Assembly (NCBI RefSeq): GCF_009663145.1
Contig: NZ_VKHR01000001.1
Span: 98,220 to 162,219, forward strand
Direction of reading: 5' to 3'
DNA: 64,000 nucleotides
From: Shewanella sp. TC10
Lineage (GTDB): Bacteria > Pseudomonadota > Gammaproteobacteria > Enterobacterales > Shewanellaceae
Shown: piece after piece, positions 19,334 through 28,397 of the stretch
Layout: each line of letters starts with the position of its first letter
How positions within the stretch are numbered: position 1 is the stretch's first letter
Made by a program: the position numbers and the translations under genes
Notes under the pieces: model-generated
What the model was told of the DNA's origin: nothing
The model's database searches: none
Seen by the model: the letters and a program-made list of their open reading frames with translations, nothing else

Positions 19334-19687
19334 ATGTCTAATGCAACTATGGTGAACGCACCTATGGTGAATGTTCAATCTTTGATGGATCAGATGAACG
19401 TACATTCAGAAATGGCTAAAGGCGCCATCAAAGTAGCCGCTAATCCGCGCGACTTTGGTACTCAAACGCCCTCTTTTACTGAATTGATGGAACAAAAAGT
19501 TGCAGCAGTAAACACTGTTCAAAATACATCTTCTGCGTTAATGCGCGCTGTAGATAGTGGTGAAAGTGATGATCTTGTTGGCGCGATGGTGGCCTCACAA
19601 AAAGCCAGTTTATCTTTTTCAACCATGATCCAAATTCGTAATCGCTTAGTGCAAGCATTTGATGAAGTAATGAAAATGCCAATTTAA
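19334..19687 (+). CDS. fliE: Lateral flagellar hook-basal body protein FliE
   Basis: Small protein joining the MS ring to the rod, 117 residues. The C-terminal half (DDLVGAMVASQKASLSFSTM, then RNRLVQAFDEVMKMPI) matches the helical FliE family signature. It is the first gene of fliEFGHIJ, 45 bp after lafK with AGGAAA before the ATG. Confidence 0.93.
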   Translation: MSNATMVNAPMVNVQSLMDQMNVHSEMAKGAIKVAANPRDFGTQTPSFTELMEQKVAAVNTVQNTSSALMRAVDSGESDDLVGAMVASQKASLSFSTMIQIRNRLVQAFDEVMKMPI

Positions 19688-19765
19688 ATGTAGAGTTTTT
19701 AACGAGCTCAATATCGATAAATCCCTATAGATACAAAGCATTTTAGCCCAAGGATATTAGAAACA

Positions 19766-21481
19766 ATGCCTACAACTCTTACTCAGCCTAACCAACCTGT
19801 TACTGATGTTGGTGAGAAAGCATCGCCATTTAAGACGATAAAAGAGAAATGGACTAGCTTTAACCAAGGTGACAAACAAGTCGCTGTGTTAGCAGTATTT
19901 GCCATTGTAGTGGCCTGTGTCATCGTGTTAATGCTCTGGACTGCTAGCCAAGGCTATCGCCCGCTGTATGGCAGCCAAGAAAAGGTCGAAACCGCGCAAA
20001 TCATTGAAGTACTGGAAACCGAAGGAATTAGCTATCGACTAGATACTAATTCAGGTTTAGTGCTTGTACCTGAAGATAGGTTAGGCAAGGCACGGATGAT
20101 CTTAGCGGCTCGTGGTGTTAAAGCCCAAATGCCGATGGGAATGGAATCACTGGGTGATTCTGGCATCGGTACGAGCCAATTTATGGAGCAGGCAAAATAT
20201 CGTTATAGTCTAGAAGGCGAATTATCTCGCACCATCATGGCGTTACGTTCAGTTCGTACTGCACGAGTTCATCTTGCTATTCCAAAGAAAACCTTATTTA
20301 TTCGCCAGCAGCCAGAACTACCATCAGCATCAGTCATGTTAGATCTTTATGCAGGCAGTAATATTCAAACAGAGCAAGTCGAGTCAATTGTTAACTTAGT
20401 CGCTGGTAGCGTCACGGGTATGACTGCCGAGCAAGTTCAAGTCGTCGACCAACAAGGTAATCACTTAAGCTCTGCATTAACGCTCAACAATGACATTACC
20501 CAAGCTCGTGACCGTCAACTTAAATACACTCACGAACTAGAACAAAACTTAATTAATCGCGCCTCTAGCATGCTGATGCCAATTTTGGGACAAGAGAACT
20601 TTCAAGTTCAAGTGGCAGCACAAGTTAACTTCAATCAAGTTGAAGAAACCAATGAGTCACTAGATCCACAATCAGTTATGCGTACTGAACAGCAAAGTTC
20701 AAATGAAGTTAACGGCGATATGGCTATGGGCATTCCTGGGGCATTAGCCAACCAACCGCCTGCTCCAGCTGTTGAGGGCGAAGACAATAATCAGCGTCGT
20801 AACCTCACTCAACAAACGAACCGTAACTTCGATGTCGGTCGCACTGTCACGCACACCCGTTATCAGCAAATGCAGTTAGAAAATATTTCAGTTTCAGTGC
20901 TACTGAACAACCAAGCGGCTGGAGAAAATGGTTGGACTCAGGCACAACTAGACTCAATGAGCAGCATGGTTCAAGACGCCATTGGTTTTGCGGCAGTACG
21001 TGGCGACCAATTCAGTATCAATAGCTTTGATTTTGCGCCAGTAAGAATCGCCGAATTCCAACCTATGCCATGGTGGCAAACTGAAGGTTACGAGTCATAC
21101 CTTCGATACTTCATTGGTTTATTACTGGGTATCGGCTTAATCTTCTTCGTATTAAGACCATTAGTGCGTCACTTAACTAAAACTGTTGATTTAACAGCAC
21201 TTAAAGATATCGAAGAAGAGAAAGACAGCCTTCAGTACCAAGAGGCTAGCTCAGCTAAATTGGCAAATAGCAGTGACGATGCACAATCACTTGCAGATGA
21301 ATTAATGGGATTAGGTCAGCCGCAAGCAGATGATGATCTGATGAGTATTGGCTTACCAGAGACTAGCTCGCCACTGAAAGTGAAAATGGAACACCTTAGC
21401 GTATTAGCAGAAAAAGAGCCGGCACGTGTTGCCGAAGTCATCGCCCACTGGATCAGCGATAAAGACGCTAAACAACAGTAA
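19766..21481 (+). CDS. fliF: Lateral flagellar MS-ring protein FliF
   Basis: Forms the membrane ring that nucleates the basal body, 571 residues, a normal length. Two transmembrane helices (about 39-60 and 445-465) flank the periplasmic ring-building domains; RLGKARMILAARGV and LSRTIMALRSVRTARVHLA are conserved FliF/SctJ segments. The C-terminal tail ends in an amphipathic stretch (VAEVIAHWISDKDAKQQ), the FliG-binding site. It is 78 bp after fliE with no clear promoter. Confidence 0.96.
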   Translation: MPTTLTQPNQPVTDVGEKASPFKTIKEKWTSFNQGDKQVAVLAVFAIVVACVIVLMLWTASQGYRPLYGSQEKVETAQIIEVLETEGISYRLDTNSGLVLVPEDRLGKARMILAARGVKAQMPMGMESLGDSGIGTSQFMEQAKYRYSLEGELSRTIMALRSVRTARVHLAIPKKTLFIRQQPELPSASVMLDLYAGSNIQTEQVESIVNLVAGSVTGMTAEQVQVVDQQGNHLSSALTLNNDITQARDRQLKYTHELEQNLINRASSMLMPILGQENFQVQVAAQVNFNQVEETNESLDPQSVMRTEQQSSNEVNGDMAMGIPGALANQPPAPAVEGEDNNQRRNLTQQTNRNFDVGRTVTHTRYQQMQLENISVSVLLNNQAAGENGWTQAQLDSMSSMVQDAIGFAAVRGDQFSINSFDFAPVRIAEFQPMPWWQTEGYESYLRYFIGLLLGIGLIFFVLRPLVRHLTKTVDLTALKDIEEEKDSLQYQEASSAKLANSSDDAQSLADELMGLGQPQADDDLMSIGLPETSSPLKVKMEHLSVLAEKEPARVAEVIAHWISDKDAKQQ

Positions 21482-21503
21482 TTGCTGAACAGGAAATAAT
21501 AAA

Positions 21504-22514
21504 ATGATGAATGAACTTGATATCAATTTAGATAACCTAGATCAAGCCGCCATGATCCTGCTTAGCATGGGCGAAAAAGGCGCTGCACAGGTAATGGCGC
21601 ATTTAGACCGCAATGATGTTCAGCATCTCAGTCATAAAATGGCACGGCTATCTAGCATTACTCAAAACGAAGCTGATTTTGTCATTGGGCGCTTCTTTAA
21701 GCGCTATCAAGAACAATCAGGTATTGCCAGAGCCTCGCGCTCTTACCTGCAAAAAACCTTAGATTTAGCCTTAGGTGATCGTGTGGCTAAAAGCCTAATC
21801 GACAACATCTACGGCGATGAAATTAAGACATTAGTAAAACGCTTAGAGTGGGTAGACCCAAAACTACTGGCACGTGAAATAACCAATGAACACAGTCAAT
21901 TACAAGCTGTTTTATTAGGTTTACTGCCACCAGAAAGCGCCGCGCAGGTGTTATCAGGATTACCAGAAGCGGGTCAAGATGAACTATTAGTGCGTATTGC
22001 ACAACTTGGTGAATTAGAACGTGGCGTGGTTGAAGAATTACGTCATTTAGTTGAACGCTGCATGCTGATCGCGATGGAAAAAAGTCACACTCAAGTGTCA
22101 GGTATTCGCCAAGTTGCCGACATATTAAATCGTTTCGAAGGTAATCGAGAGCAGTTAATGGAAATGATTAAACTCCATGACCAAAAACTCGCAGGTGAAG
22201 TCGCTGACAACATGTTCGACTTTATTATTCTTGGTCGTCAGAAAGCTGAAACCCTACAAGAAATCATGGCATTAGTACCTGCCGACACCTTAGCCCTCGC
22301 GCTTAAAGGGATTGAGCCAGAGCTGAAAAAGACCTTATTACGTGCCCTACCTAAGCGTATGTCGTCTGCTATTGAAACTCAAATTGAAGCCATCGGTACC
22401 GTACCATTAAGCCAAGCTACCGCTGCCCGTAAAGATATTATGGAACTGGCTAAGCAAATGATGGATGAAGGTCAAATTGAACTGCAGCTGTTTGAAGAGC
22501 AGGTTGTTGAGTAA
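21504..22514 (+). CDS. fliG: Lateral flagellar motor switch protein FliG
   Basis: Torque-generating C-ring protein, 336 residues. The N-terminal part binds FliF (AAMILLSMGEKGAAQVMAHL); the middle domain is present; the C-terminal domain has the charged torque helix (MFDFIILGRQKAETLQEIM and ELKKTLLRALPKRMSS). The stop overlaps the fliH start by one base. Confidence 0.96.
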   Translation: MMNELDINLDNLDQAAMILLSMGEKGAAQVMAHLDRNDVQHLSHKMARLSSITQNEADFVIGRFFKRYQEQSGIARASRSYLQKTLDLALGDRVAKSLIDNIYGDEIKTLVKRLEWVDPKLLAREITNEHSQLQAVLLGLLPPESAAQVLSGLPEAGQDELLVRIAQLGELERGVVEELRHLVERCMLIAMEKSHTQVSGIRQVADILNRFEGNREQLMEMIKLHDQKLAGEVADNMFDFIILGRQKAETLQEIMALVPADTLALALKGIEPELKKTLLRALPKRMSSAIETQIEAIGTVPLSQATAARKDIMELAKQMMDEGQIELQLFEEQVVE

Positions 22515-23371
22515 TGAGTAAATTATTGAACCAGCAAAAGAGTGCCCTAATGAACAAGTCACACGGCTCCGATATTCGATTTCGCCTCAATGGTGAGCGC
22601 ATTCGTCGCCATCAATTTAGTCCGTTACATGCTAATGAAACCGATCCAGCTGTAGGCGAGCCTTCTTGGCAGGATTATCAACAAGCATTTGATAAAGGCT
22701 ATGATGAAGGCGTCGTAAAAGGCCACGAGGCAGGTCTAGTTTCAGGTCATGAAGAAGGCCAACAATCTGGATATGCCGCCGGTTTTAATCAAGGTCGTAT
22801 TGAAGGTCAGCATAAAGGCAAAGATTTAATTGATGATCAATTGAATCAACTCATCGCGCCACTTGCAGCCATGAAATCTTTGCTAGAAGAAGGCCATAGT
22901 CAACAAATCATGCAACAACAAGAGCTGATTTTAGACTTAGTACGCCGTGTATCAATTCAAGTGATCCGTTGTGAACTCACCTTACAACCGCAGCAAATTC
23001 TTGCGCTGGTCGAAGAGACATTAGCCGCCATTCCTGACGACCCCACTGAAGTGAAAATCCACTTAGAACCAACTGCAGTGAACAAGCTTAAAGAGCTGGC
23101 TGCAGATAAAATTCAAAACTGGACCTTGGTTGCAGACAGCACTATTAGCGCAGGAGGTTGCCGTATCGTTAGCGAAAAATCAGATGCTGACGCCTCTATG
23201 GAAACGCGATTAAATGCCTGTTTAGACCAAGTAGAAAACCATTTAAAACGCACAGATATCGAGCAAAAACTGGCGCAATCAGCAGCACAAGAACCAGTAC
23301 TTGAACCCGCTCTTGAGCCCACAGACACTGAAACTAACCTAGAAACCGATAGAGGCCAAGGTGAAAGCTAG
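22514..23371 (+). CDS. fliH: Lateral flagellar export ATPase regulator FliH
   Basis: Regulator and stalk of the export ATPase, 285 residues. A Gly-rich repeat of GxxxG type is visible (GYDEGVVKGHEAGLVSGHEE, about 63-82), as in FliH/SctL. The C-terminal half contains the conserved LDLVRRVSIQVIRCEL. The start at 22514 gives a polar lead; ATG 22550 (MNKSHGSDIRFRL) is also possible. The end overlaps fliI by 11 bp. Confidence 0.92.
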   Translation: MSKLLNQQKSALMNKSHGSDIRFRLNGERIRRHQFSPLHANETDPAVGEPSWQDYQQAFDKGYDEGVVKGHEAGLVSGHEEGQQSGYAAGFNQGRIEGQHKGKDLIDDQLNQLIAPLAAMKSLLEEGHSQQIMQQQELILDLVRRVSIQVIRCELTLQPQQILALVEETLAAIPDDPTEVKIHLEPTAVNKLKELAADKIQNWTLVADSTISAGGCRIVSEKSDADASMETRLNACLDQVENHLKRTDIEQKLAQSAAQEPVLEPALEPTDTETNLETDRGQGES

Positions 23372-24734
23372 CGCCAAGTCAGCTATCGTCACATCCAGTC
23401 AATCTAGCGCCACAATTTTAGATTGGCCAGCGGTGCCTGTAGCACAAGTTTACGGTAAACTGACCCGTGTTAACGGACTGCTACTTGAAGCGGTGGGTTG
23501 CCAACTTGGCACAGGCGATCGTTGTAATATTGAATGTCGTGACGGCCGATTAGTCGAAGCTGAAGTCGTCGGCTTTTATAAAGATACCGTTTGCTTAATG
23601 CCCATTGAGCAAACCTCAGGGTTAATGCCTGGGGCGCGCGTCATGCCCATCGCTGAGCGCAGCCAAATTCCAGTAGGCAAAGGCTTATTGGGTCGAGTGT
23701 TAAACGGCTTAGGTCAGCCATTAGATGACTTAGGCCCACTGACTCAAGTTCAACAAATTCCTATGGTGCCAATGAGCACCAATCCACTCAAACGTAAACC
23801 GATTACTGAACCGCTAGATGTGGGTATTAGAGCGATCAACGCCCTGCTGCCAGTTGGCCGTGGTCAACGCTTGGGTTTATTCGCAGGCTCTGGTGTGGGT
23901 AAAAGTGTCTTGCTAGGGATGATGACTCGATTTACTGAAGCTGACATTGTCATCGTTGGCTTAATCGGTGAACGTGGCCGTGAAGTGCGAGAATTTATCG
24001 AACAATCTTTAGGTGAGGAAGGTCGAGAGCGTTCAGTGGTAATCGCCGCACCAGCTGACACAACACCATTGATGCGTATGCGTGCCATGCGTTTATGTCA
24101 TCACATTGCATGTGCTTATCGCGATCAAGGCAAGCGAGTGCTATTACTGGTTGACTCCCTCACTCGTTATGCCCAAGCACAACGTGAAATTGCCTTAAGT
24201 TTAGGTGAGCCACCAGCTACCAAAGGTTATCCACCTTCAGCGTTTGCTCAACTGCCAAGCTTGGTCGAAATGGCAGGTAACGGCCAACATCCTACAGGCA
24301 CCTTAACCGCTTTTTATACTGTATTAACCGAAGGCGATGATCAGCAAGATCCTATTGCAGATGCAGCCAGAGCGATTCTGGACGGCCATATTGTATTAGA
24401 CAGAAAATTAGCTGAACAAGGGCACTACCCAGCGATTGATATTGGCGCATCAGTGAGCCGACTCGCTGCACAAGTAGCCAGTCCAGATAGCTTGTCTCAC
24501 GGACAGGTATTCAGGCATTTAAACAGTAAATATCAGCAGGTCAAAGAGTTACTGCCGTTAGGTGGTTATCAACCAGGCCAAGATAAAGAACTGGATATTG
24601 CTGTTCAGGCTTACCCGCAAATGGCAGCATTTTTACAGCAAACAACCCATAGCCAAGCGGATCATCAGCACAGCATCACTCTGCTGCAATCCTTAATCGA
24701 AGGCTTAGGCTATCAAGCGCCAATTGCTGAATGA
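23361..24734 (+). CDS. fliI: Lateral flagellar export ATPase FliI
   Basis: Cytoplasmic ATPase of the flagellar export apparatus, 457 residues, homologous to F1-beta. Walker A GSGVGKS (176-182), the LIGERGREV segment, Walker B LLLVDSLTR and the PPSAFAQLPSLVE motif are all intact. GTG start at 23361, overlapping fliH. Confidence 0.97.
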   Translation: MKASAKSAIVTSSQSSATILDWPAVPVAQVYGKLTRVNGLLLEAVGCQLGTGDRCNIECRDGRLVEAEVVGFYKDTVCLMPIEQTSGLMPGARVMPIAERSQIPVGKGLLGRVLNGLGQPLDDLGPLTQVQQIPMVPMSTNPLKRKPITEPLDVGIRAINALLPVGRGQRLGLFAGSGVGKSVLLGMMTRFTEADIVIVGLIGERGREVREFIEQSLGEEGRERSVVIAAPADTTPLMRMRAMRLCHHIACAYRDQGKRVLLLVDSLTRYAQAQREIALSLGEPPATKGYPPSAFAQLPSLVEMAGNGQHPTGTLTAFYTVLTEGDDQQDPIADAARAILDGHIVLDRKLAEQGHYPAIDIGASVSRLAAQVASPDSLSHGQVFRHLNSKYQQVKELLPLGGYQPGQDKELDIAVQAYPQMAAFLQQTTHSQADHQHSITLLQSLIEGLGYQAPIAE

Positions 24735-24780
24735 ACCATGTTGCATTAACGCTTATCTATTACAAAATGGGCCAAATTAA

Positions 24781-25194
24781 ATGAAACAGCTTTTACAGTT
24801 ATGCCAACAAGAAGAAAAGAAACTGCATCAGCTTAGTCAGCAAAAAAATGCCAGCCAACAACGATTGATTGAAATAGGTCATCAGCAACAACAGCTTTCT
24901 AGCATGGTGAGCCAATACCATGCATACCCCCAACAATGTGCTAATCCCTTATTGATGCAAAACAGCGTGCAAATGATTAACGCTATTAAGCCACTACAGA
25001 AAAAGCTCACCCGCCAAAAGATTCTATTGGAACAAGAACACCAAAGAGTGGATAAGATCTGGCGTAGCCAATTAGGACGCCAACAAGGGATTAATTGGTT
25101 CTATCAAGATCGCTTGAAACAACGACAGGCTCATTTGGATAAACAAGAGCAAAAGCAATTGGATGATTTAGCCTGCAGGTATCAGCTTAAGTAA
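24781..25194 (+). CDS. fliJ: Lateral flagellar export chaperone FliJ
   Basis: Coiled-coil protein of 137 residues in the position of FliJ, after fliI. It is almost wholly helical, Gln/Lys-rich and without hydrophobic segments, as expected for the stalk-like FliJ subunit. Sequence conservation in this family is low, so the assignment rests mainly on position and length. It closes the rightward motY-fliJ run. Confidence 0.85.
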   Translation: MKQLLQLCQQEEKKLHQLSQQKNASQQRLIEIGHQQQQLSSMVSQYHAYPQQCANPLLMQNSVQMINAIKPLQKKLTRQKILLEQEHQRVDKIWRSQLGRQQGINWFYQDRLKQRQAHLDKQEQKQLDDLACRYQLK

Positions 25195-25220
25195 ACATAC
25201 TTAAATGATGTTATTCATTG

Positions 25221-25712
25221 CCAAACTTCGTTTGGATAACGTTGCAGCTCCCTTCTCCCTTACTTTATTAACACTCAGAGGTTACTTTGAATATAAACTG
25301 GAATGTCATTTTGAGTAATCTTCATAAATGGTCAGCAATCACTTGTATAGCAACAACTCTGTTATATCTCTTTCTAGTGGTGAACTTAACCTACGTAGGA
25401 GTAAAGGTAACGTATTACTCAATCCCCATAATAGTATTGAGCTTTGGACTAGCTTACATATCAAGAAACCACAGAACTTACTTTAGAAGTAAAAGTAGCT
25501 AACTTTCATGGTGTAAGGACTATTTGTATTTTCAAACTTCGTTTGGATTAGATCAAAGTCGTGGCGCTTCGCCCTCACCAAATTCAAGTTTTCGTGATTT
25601 CTTCCCGTATTTCCAAACTTCGTTTGGATTAACGTCGTGGGTTTTCCACCCACACCCGAGCAAGAGGGAGTGAACGGCAACTCCCTCTTGCATCACCCTC
25701 GCCGCTCCGGCG
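25221..25712. repeat. Left half of a palindromic repeat cluster
   Basis: Three copies of the hairpin CCAAACTTCGTTTGG or a one-base variant, at 25221, 25532 and 25613. The last two are followed by a shared GTCGTGG segment. A 12-bp stem with an eight-base loop, GCAAGAGGGAGT / ACTCCCTCTTGC, lies at 25660-25691, then GCCGCTCCGGC. Related units are repeated in reverse orientation at 26165-26258. These are REP-like, non-coding DNA; they partly flank a possible small gene at 25287-25502. Confidence 0.8.
25287..25502 (+). CDS. Small membrane protein of unknown function
   Basis: Possible gene of 71 residues, TTG start with AGAGGT upstream. Two hydrophobic helices (about 16-35 and 42-60) end in a basic tail (RNHRTYFRSKSS). 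I do not recognise the family. It lies within a repeat-rich gap and may be an accessory passenger. The good ribosome site and clean two-helix pattern favour a real gene; its size argues for caution. Confidence 0.5.
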   Translation: MNINWNVILSNLHKWSAITCIATTLLYLFLVVNLTYVGVKVTYYSIPIIVLSFGLAYISRNHRTYFRSKSS

Positions 25713-26258
25713 AAATAATCTGAAAAACGATTATTTCCAACGGAGTCTGATCCAGCTTTCGACGTCATTTGTAGCCCGCTTTGGCAAGCTTTAAAAATCA
25801 CTAACGCTTCCGATGGGTCGTCCCTTCCCCTCGAAAGCTAGTTGACCATCCATGGTCAAACTCACGTAATTTTCTTGCTTACCTCAATTCAAATTGAACA
25901 TACAGATAAGATAAAAAGACCCAAAAACAATATTCTTTATGCTCTTTACCAAGCTAAACGAAACGAACCTGCGGGCTCAACATTCTCCGTTGGAAGTGTC
26001 CGAATGCGTTGAGCTAATTTGCGTGATGGAGGCAGGTCATTCTCGTGCATCCATGCACTACATGACATTCAGTCTTCCTGCCTATCGACGCCGACATAGC
26101 CTCAGATTGAGCCAGGGATGGCGAATCTGAGGCGATAGCAAATTCGCTCTATAGCATGAGGAACAACACTTCGTCGGAGCGGCAAGGGTAATGCAAGAGG
26201 GGGATTGCTGTTGTTTCCCCTCTTGCTCTGGTGTGGGCGAAGCGCCACGACTTTGATC
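25713..26258. repeat. Right half of the palindromic repeat cluster
   Basis: Non-coding stretch built of hairpins: AAATAATC / GATTATTT (about 25713), TTGACCAT / ATGGTCAA (about 25843), inverted AGCTTTCGA / TCGAAAGCT (25753 and 25832), and a CCTCAGATT / AATCTGAGG pair (about 26100). At 26165-26258 the element seen at 25551-25712 recurs in reverse complement; 26230-26258 matches 25551-25579 at 28 of 29 bases. A 63-residue frame at 25939-26130 lies wholly inside the palindromes and is probably not a gene. Confidence 0.75.
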
Positions 26259-26377
26259 TTAATTAAGCTGGATCTCAACAAGCTCTATTTGCATCTAGTA
26301 TTTAAGAAAAATAGGATATTATTAATCAATAACTTACATAGAATATTTAGCAAAACATTAGATTCTCAGGAGCTTCA

Positions 26378-26560
26378 ATGAGTAATTGGAACAAAAATGG
26401 AAATTCAACTAATAATCCCAAAGCATTTTATATTGGTGTAGGGATAGCTATTGGCTCTGGTATCGGTGTGGCGCTTGGGAATGTGGGCTTGGGTATTGGA
26501 GTTGGTACAGCGATTGGGGCAGCTCTCTCCTTGCAGAAAGACAAAGAGAGAGACGAGTAG
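26378..26560 (+). CDS. Small glycine-zipper protein
   Basis: Protein of 60 residues, ATG with CAGGAGC upstream. The centre has a GxxxG-rich hydrophobic segment (IGVGIAIGSGIGVALGNVGL, about 19-38) and then GIGVGTAIGAALSLQ, ending in a charged tail (KDKERDE). This pattern is typical of glycine-zipper membrane proteins. The function is unknown; it lies between fliJ and the convergent flgN. Confidence 0.65.
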   Translation: MSNWNKNGNSTNNPKAFYIGVGIAIGSGIGVALGNVGLGIGVGTAIGAALSLQKDKERDE

Positions 26561-26648
26561 CAACCTTTAAACTTGCAACAAAGAAGACTTTACACTCCCT
26601 CTGCTTCGCTTATTTACTGGAATACTTTAGCCCTTTTTCAAAAAGGCT

Positions 26649-27137
26649 TTACCTAGCATGCCCATAGTCATTTTGACTTTCTGGTTGCTTGTTCAATAAA
26701 GAATTAATCACTTCTTGTTGGCTGACTAACAGCTTGCCATTTTCTTCATTAAACTGTTGGCTTTCTCGTACTAATTTCACCAAGTTGCGCCACAATAAAA
26801 GTACTTGTTTCTGACTGGATTCTGGGAGTCTTGCTATTAAATCTTCCATGCCTTTACTGTTACCAGTAAAGCCTAACGCGACCAAGGTAATAGAGCGTTT
26901 TTTGGCTCGCTCCATTAGCAATTCACATAACTTAGTTTGCTCTTCATTATGGGCTGCTAAGCCTGCATTATCACGGCGTTGCATTAACTCGCGTTGACGA
27001 ACTAATAATGCATGAAGTTGTTTATAACCGTCGATATCCAAACGTACGCCGCGCAGTAACCCCTGCACTTGCTCTCGCTTAGATACTTGCTCTGGTTTTA
27101 TTTTCTTTTTTGCAGCAGAGTTTTCACTATTAACCAT
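26649..27137 (-). CDS. flgN: Lateral flagellar chaperone FlgN
   Basis: Export chaperone for the hook-filament junction proteins FlgK and FlgL, 162 residues. It has the FlgN pattern of long helices (LLRGVRLDIDGYKQLHALLV; QRELMQRRDNAGLAAHNEEQ). Its start overlaps the end of flgM by eight bases, the usual flgMN pairing. The basic, Lys-rich N-terminus (SAAKKKIKPEQVSKREQ) is an extension. Confidence 0.88.
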   Translation of the reverse strand: MVNSENSAAKKKIKPEQVSKREQVQGLLRGVRLDIDGYKQLHALLVRQRELMQRRDNAGLAAHNEEQTKLCELLMERAKKRSITLVALGFTGNSKGMEDLIARLPESSQKQVLLLWRNLVKLVRESQQFNEENGKLLVSQQEVINSLLNKQPESQNDYGHAR

Positions 27138-27420
27138 GATTTTGCTTCATCGCCTCTGCAATTTTTTTCACATCTAAGCTGAAGGTGCCAGTTTGCAAAG
27201 CTTGGCGTAACTCAGCGACTTTATCAGCATCAAAATCACTGATATTCGCTAGCTCAGGTTGTGTTTTTTCTATGAGTTTCCAATCATCACTAACGGTACT
27301 TTGCGCAGGCATTTTACGGGGTTTAAGCTCAGCGACTTCAGTTTGCCCTGAAGTATTAGCCTTGCTCTTCGTTGTCCCCATATCCGCAGTCACTGGACTC
27401 GATATTTTGTTGATATCCAT
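27130..27420 (-). CDS. flgM: Lateral anti-sigma-28 factor FlgM
   Basis: Anti-sigma factor of 96 residues, probably partner of LafS. The N-terminus is disordered (MDINKISSPV, then polar); the C-terminal sigma-binding region reads DFDADKVAELRQALQTGTFS then KKIAEAM, matching FlgM. It is presumably exported through the completed hook to release LafS. A sigma-28-like promoter precedes it, which would allow feedback. Confidence 0.92.
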   Translation of the reverse strand: MDINKISSPVTADMGTTKSKANTSGQTEVAELKPRKMPAQSTVSDDWKLIEKTQPELANISDFDADKVAELRQALQTGTFSLDVKKIAEAMKQNHG

Positions 27421-27455
27421 AATGGTTCACCATGTATGTCGTCGATATCTATATA

Positions 27456-27483
27456 TAAGCGGCGCAATAAACCAGAAACTAAA
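27456..27483 (-). promoter_or_regulatory. Putative sigma-28 promoter of flgMN
   Basis: On the minus strand, TTTAGTTT (27483-27476) and GCCGCTTA (27463-27456) are separated by 12 bases and match TAAAGTTT-N11-GCCGATAA at six of eight in each box. The box ends about 36 bases before the flgM ATG. Confidence 0.5.
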
Positions 27484-27564
27484 ATAAAAACATCAGAAAA
27501 CGCACTGATATTTCACTATCAATGCGAGAAAGACAAAAACGATGATCAATAACTGGAAATAGTA

Positions 27565-28311
27565 TTAAAACAGGGTGGTTACTCTACCCTTTTCAGTTGG
27601 GTACACATGGATAATTTTACCCGAACTTAAGTTCCTCACTCGGATAGTTGAGCCTTTGCCACCTGACTCTAATGCCTCACCTGGCATGTTAGCGTAGAAA
27701 CCATTCATTCTTGCTTCAATCACCACCCGGTCACCAATATTAATCCATTGTGGATTAGTGACTTGGCTAGCTTTAATTGCTCTAAACCTTCTGACTTTAT
27801 GGCTGACTTGGTTGCCGATGAGCTGCGACTTTTTAGTGATTAAATCTCTATCTGAAGCTGATAACTTAAGCCACTGTAATTCAATATCAGTAGCAGAGAT
27901 CTGCTCACCTCGCGCCAATGGTCTATTCGCTACTGGCACATTAGCCGTCACGTCCACTCTTGCCCTGATGAATAAACTCCAACCTAAAGCATCACAGGTT
28001 GCACGGCGCTGCACATTGCCAAAAGGCAACCTTGACCCTGTCGCAATATAAACCTCATTGGGACATTGTTGTAAATTTGCAGCGCCCGAAGGCAAGTTCA
28101 CTTGAATCGTTTTTTTAATGCTTTCAAGTCCTGCTTGGCGCTGCCAATACTGCAGTTCAGCCTCTAAGACCTTCACCAAAGAACGCTCAAGTTGTTGCGT
28201 CGCTGCAATGTGATCTTTAGCACTGCTTGTCAGCGGAAACAAACAGGAACACATGACGACCGCATAGGAAACGGCAGTTCCGATCTTATCTTTTAAATAG
28301 CCATAAACCAT
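27565..28311 (-). CDS. flgA: Lateral flagellar P-ring chaperone FlgA
   Basis: Periplasmic chaperone for P-ring assembly, 248 residues. Signal peptide to about residue 31 (TSSAKD). The C-terminal SAF domain shows NRPLARGEQISATDIELQWL and the late GDRVVIEARMNGF typical of FlgA. Opposite strand to flgB, with an 86-bp divergent spacer. Confidence 0.93.
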   Translation of the reverse strand: MVYGYLKDKIGTAVSYAVVMCSCLFPLTSSAKDHIAATQQLERSLVKVLEAELQYWQRQAGLESIKKTIQVNLPSGAANLQQCPNEVYIATGSRLPFGNVQRRATCDALGWSLFIRARVDVTANVPVANRPLARGEQISATDIELQWLKLSASDRDLITKKSQLIGNQVSHKVRRFRAIKASQVTNPQWINIGDRVVIEARMNGFYANMPGEALESGGKGSTIRVRNLSSGKIIHVYPTEKGRVTTLF

Positions 28312-28334
28312 TGATAAAACTCACCTTAAACTTT

Positions 28335-28350
28335 TGGCACACTAATTGGA
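28335..28350 (+). promoter_or_regulatory. Putative sigma-54 promoter of the flgB operon
   Basis: TGGCACACTAATTGGA: GG at 28336-28337 and GG (ideal GC) at 28348-28349 are ten bases apart, so the element differs from TGGCAC-N5-TTGC by one core base. The expected transcription start is about 37 bases before the flgB ATG at 28398. Confidence 0.6.
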
Positions 28351-28397
28351 TATACGGGACATATATTGAAATTGTTCATACCATACTAGGAGTTTTA

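Noticed and set aside
25553..25801. 82-residue leftward frame in the repeat cluster
   Set aside because: It lies wholly within palindromic repeat units and has no ribosome site; such frames recur with the repeats.
25939..26130. 63-residue rightward frame in the repeat cluster
   Set aside because: Formed by inverted repeats; composition unlike a protein, no supported start.
28311..28397. Upstream extension of flgB
   Set aside because: It overlaps the sigma-54-like promoter and lacks a ribosome site; the ATG at 28398 has AGGAG.
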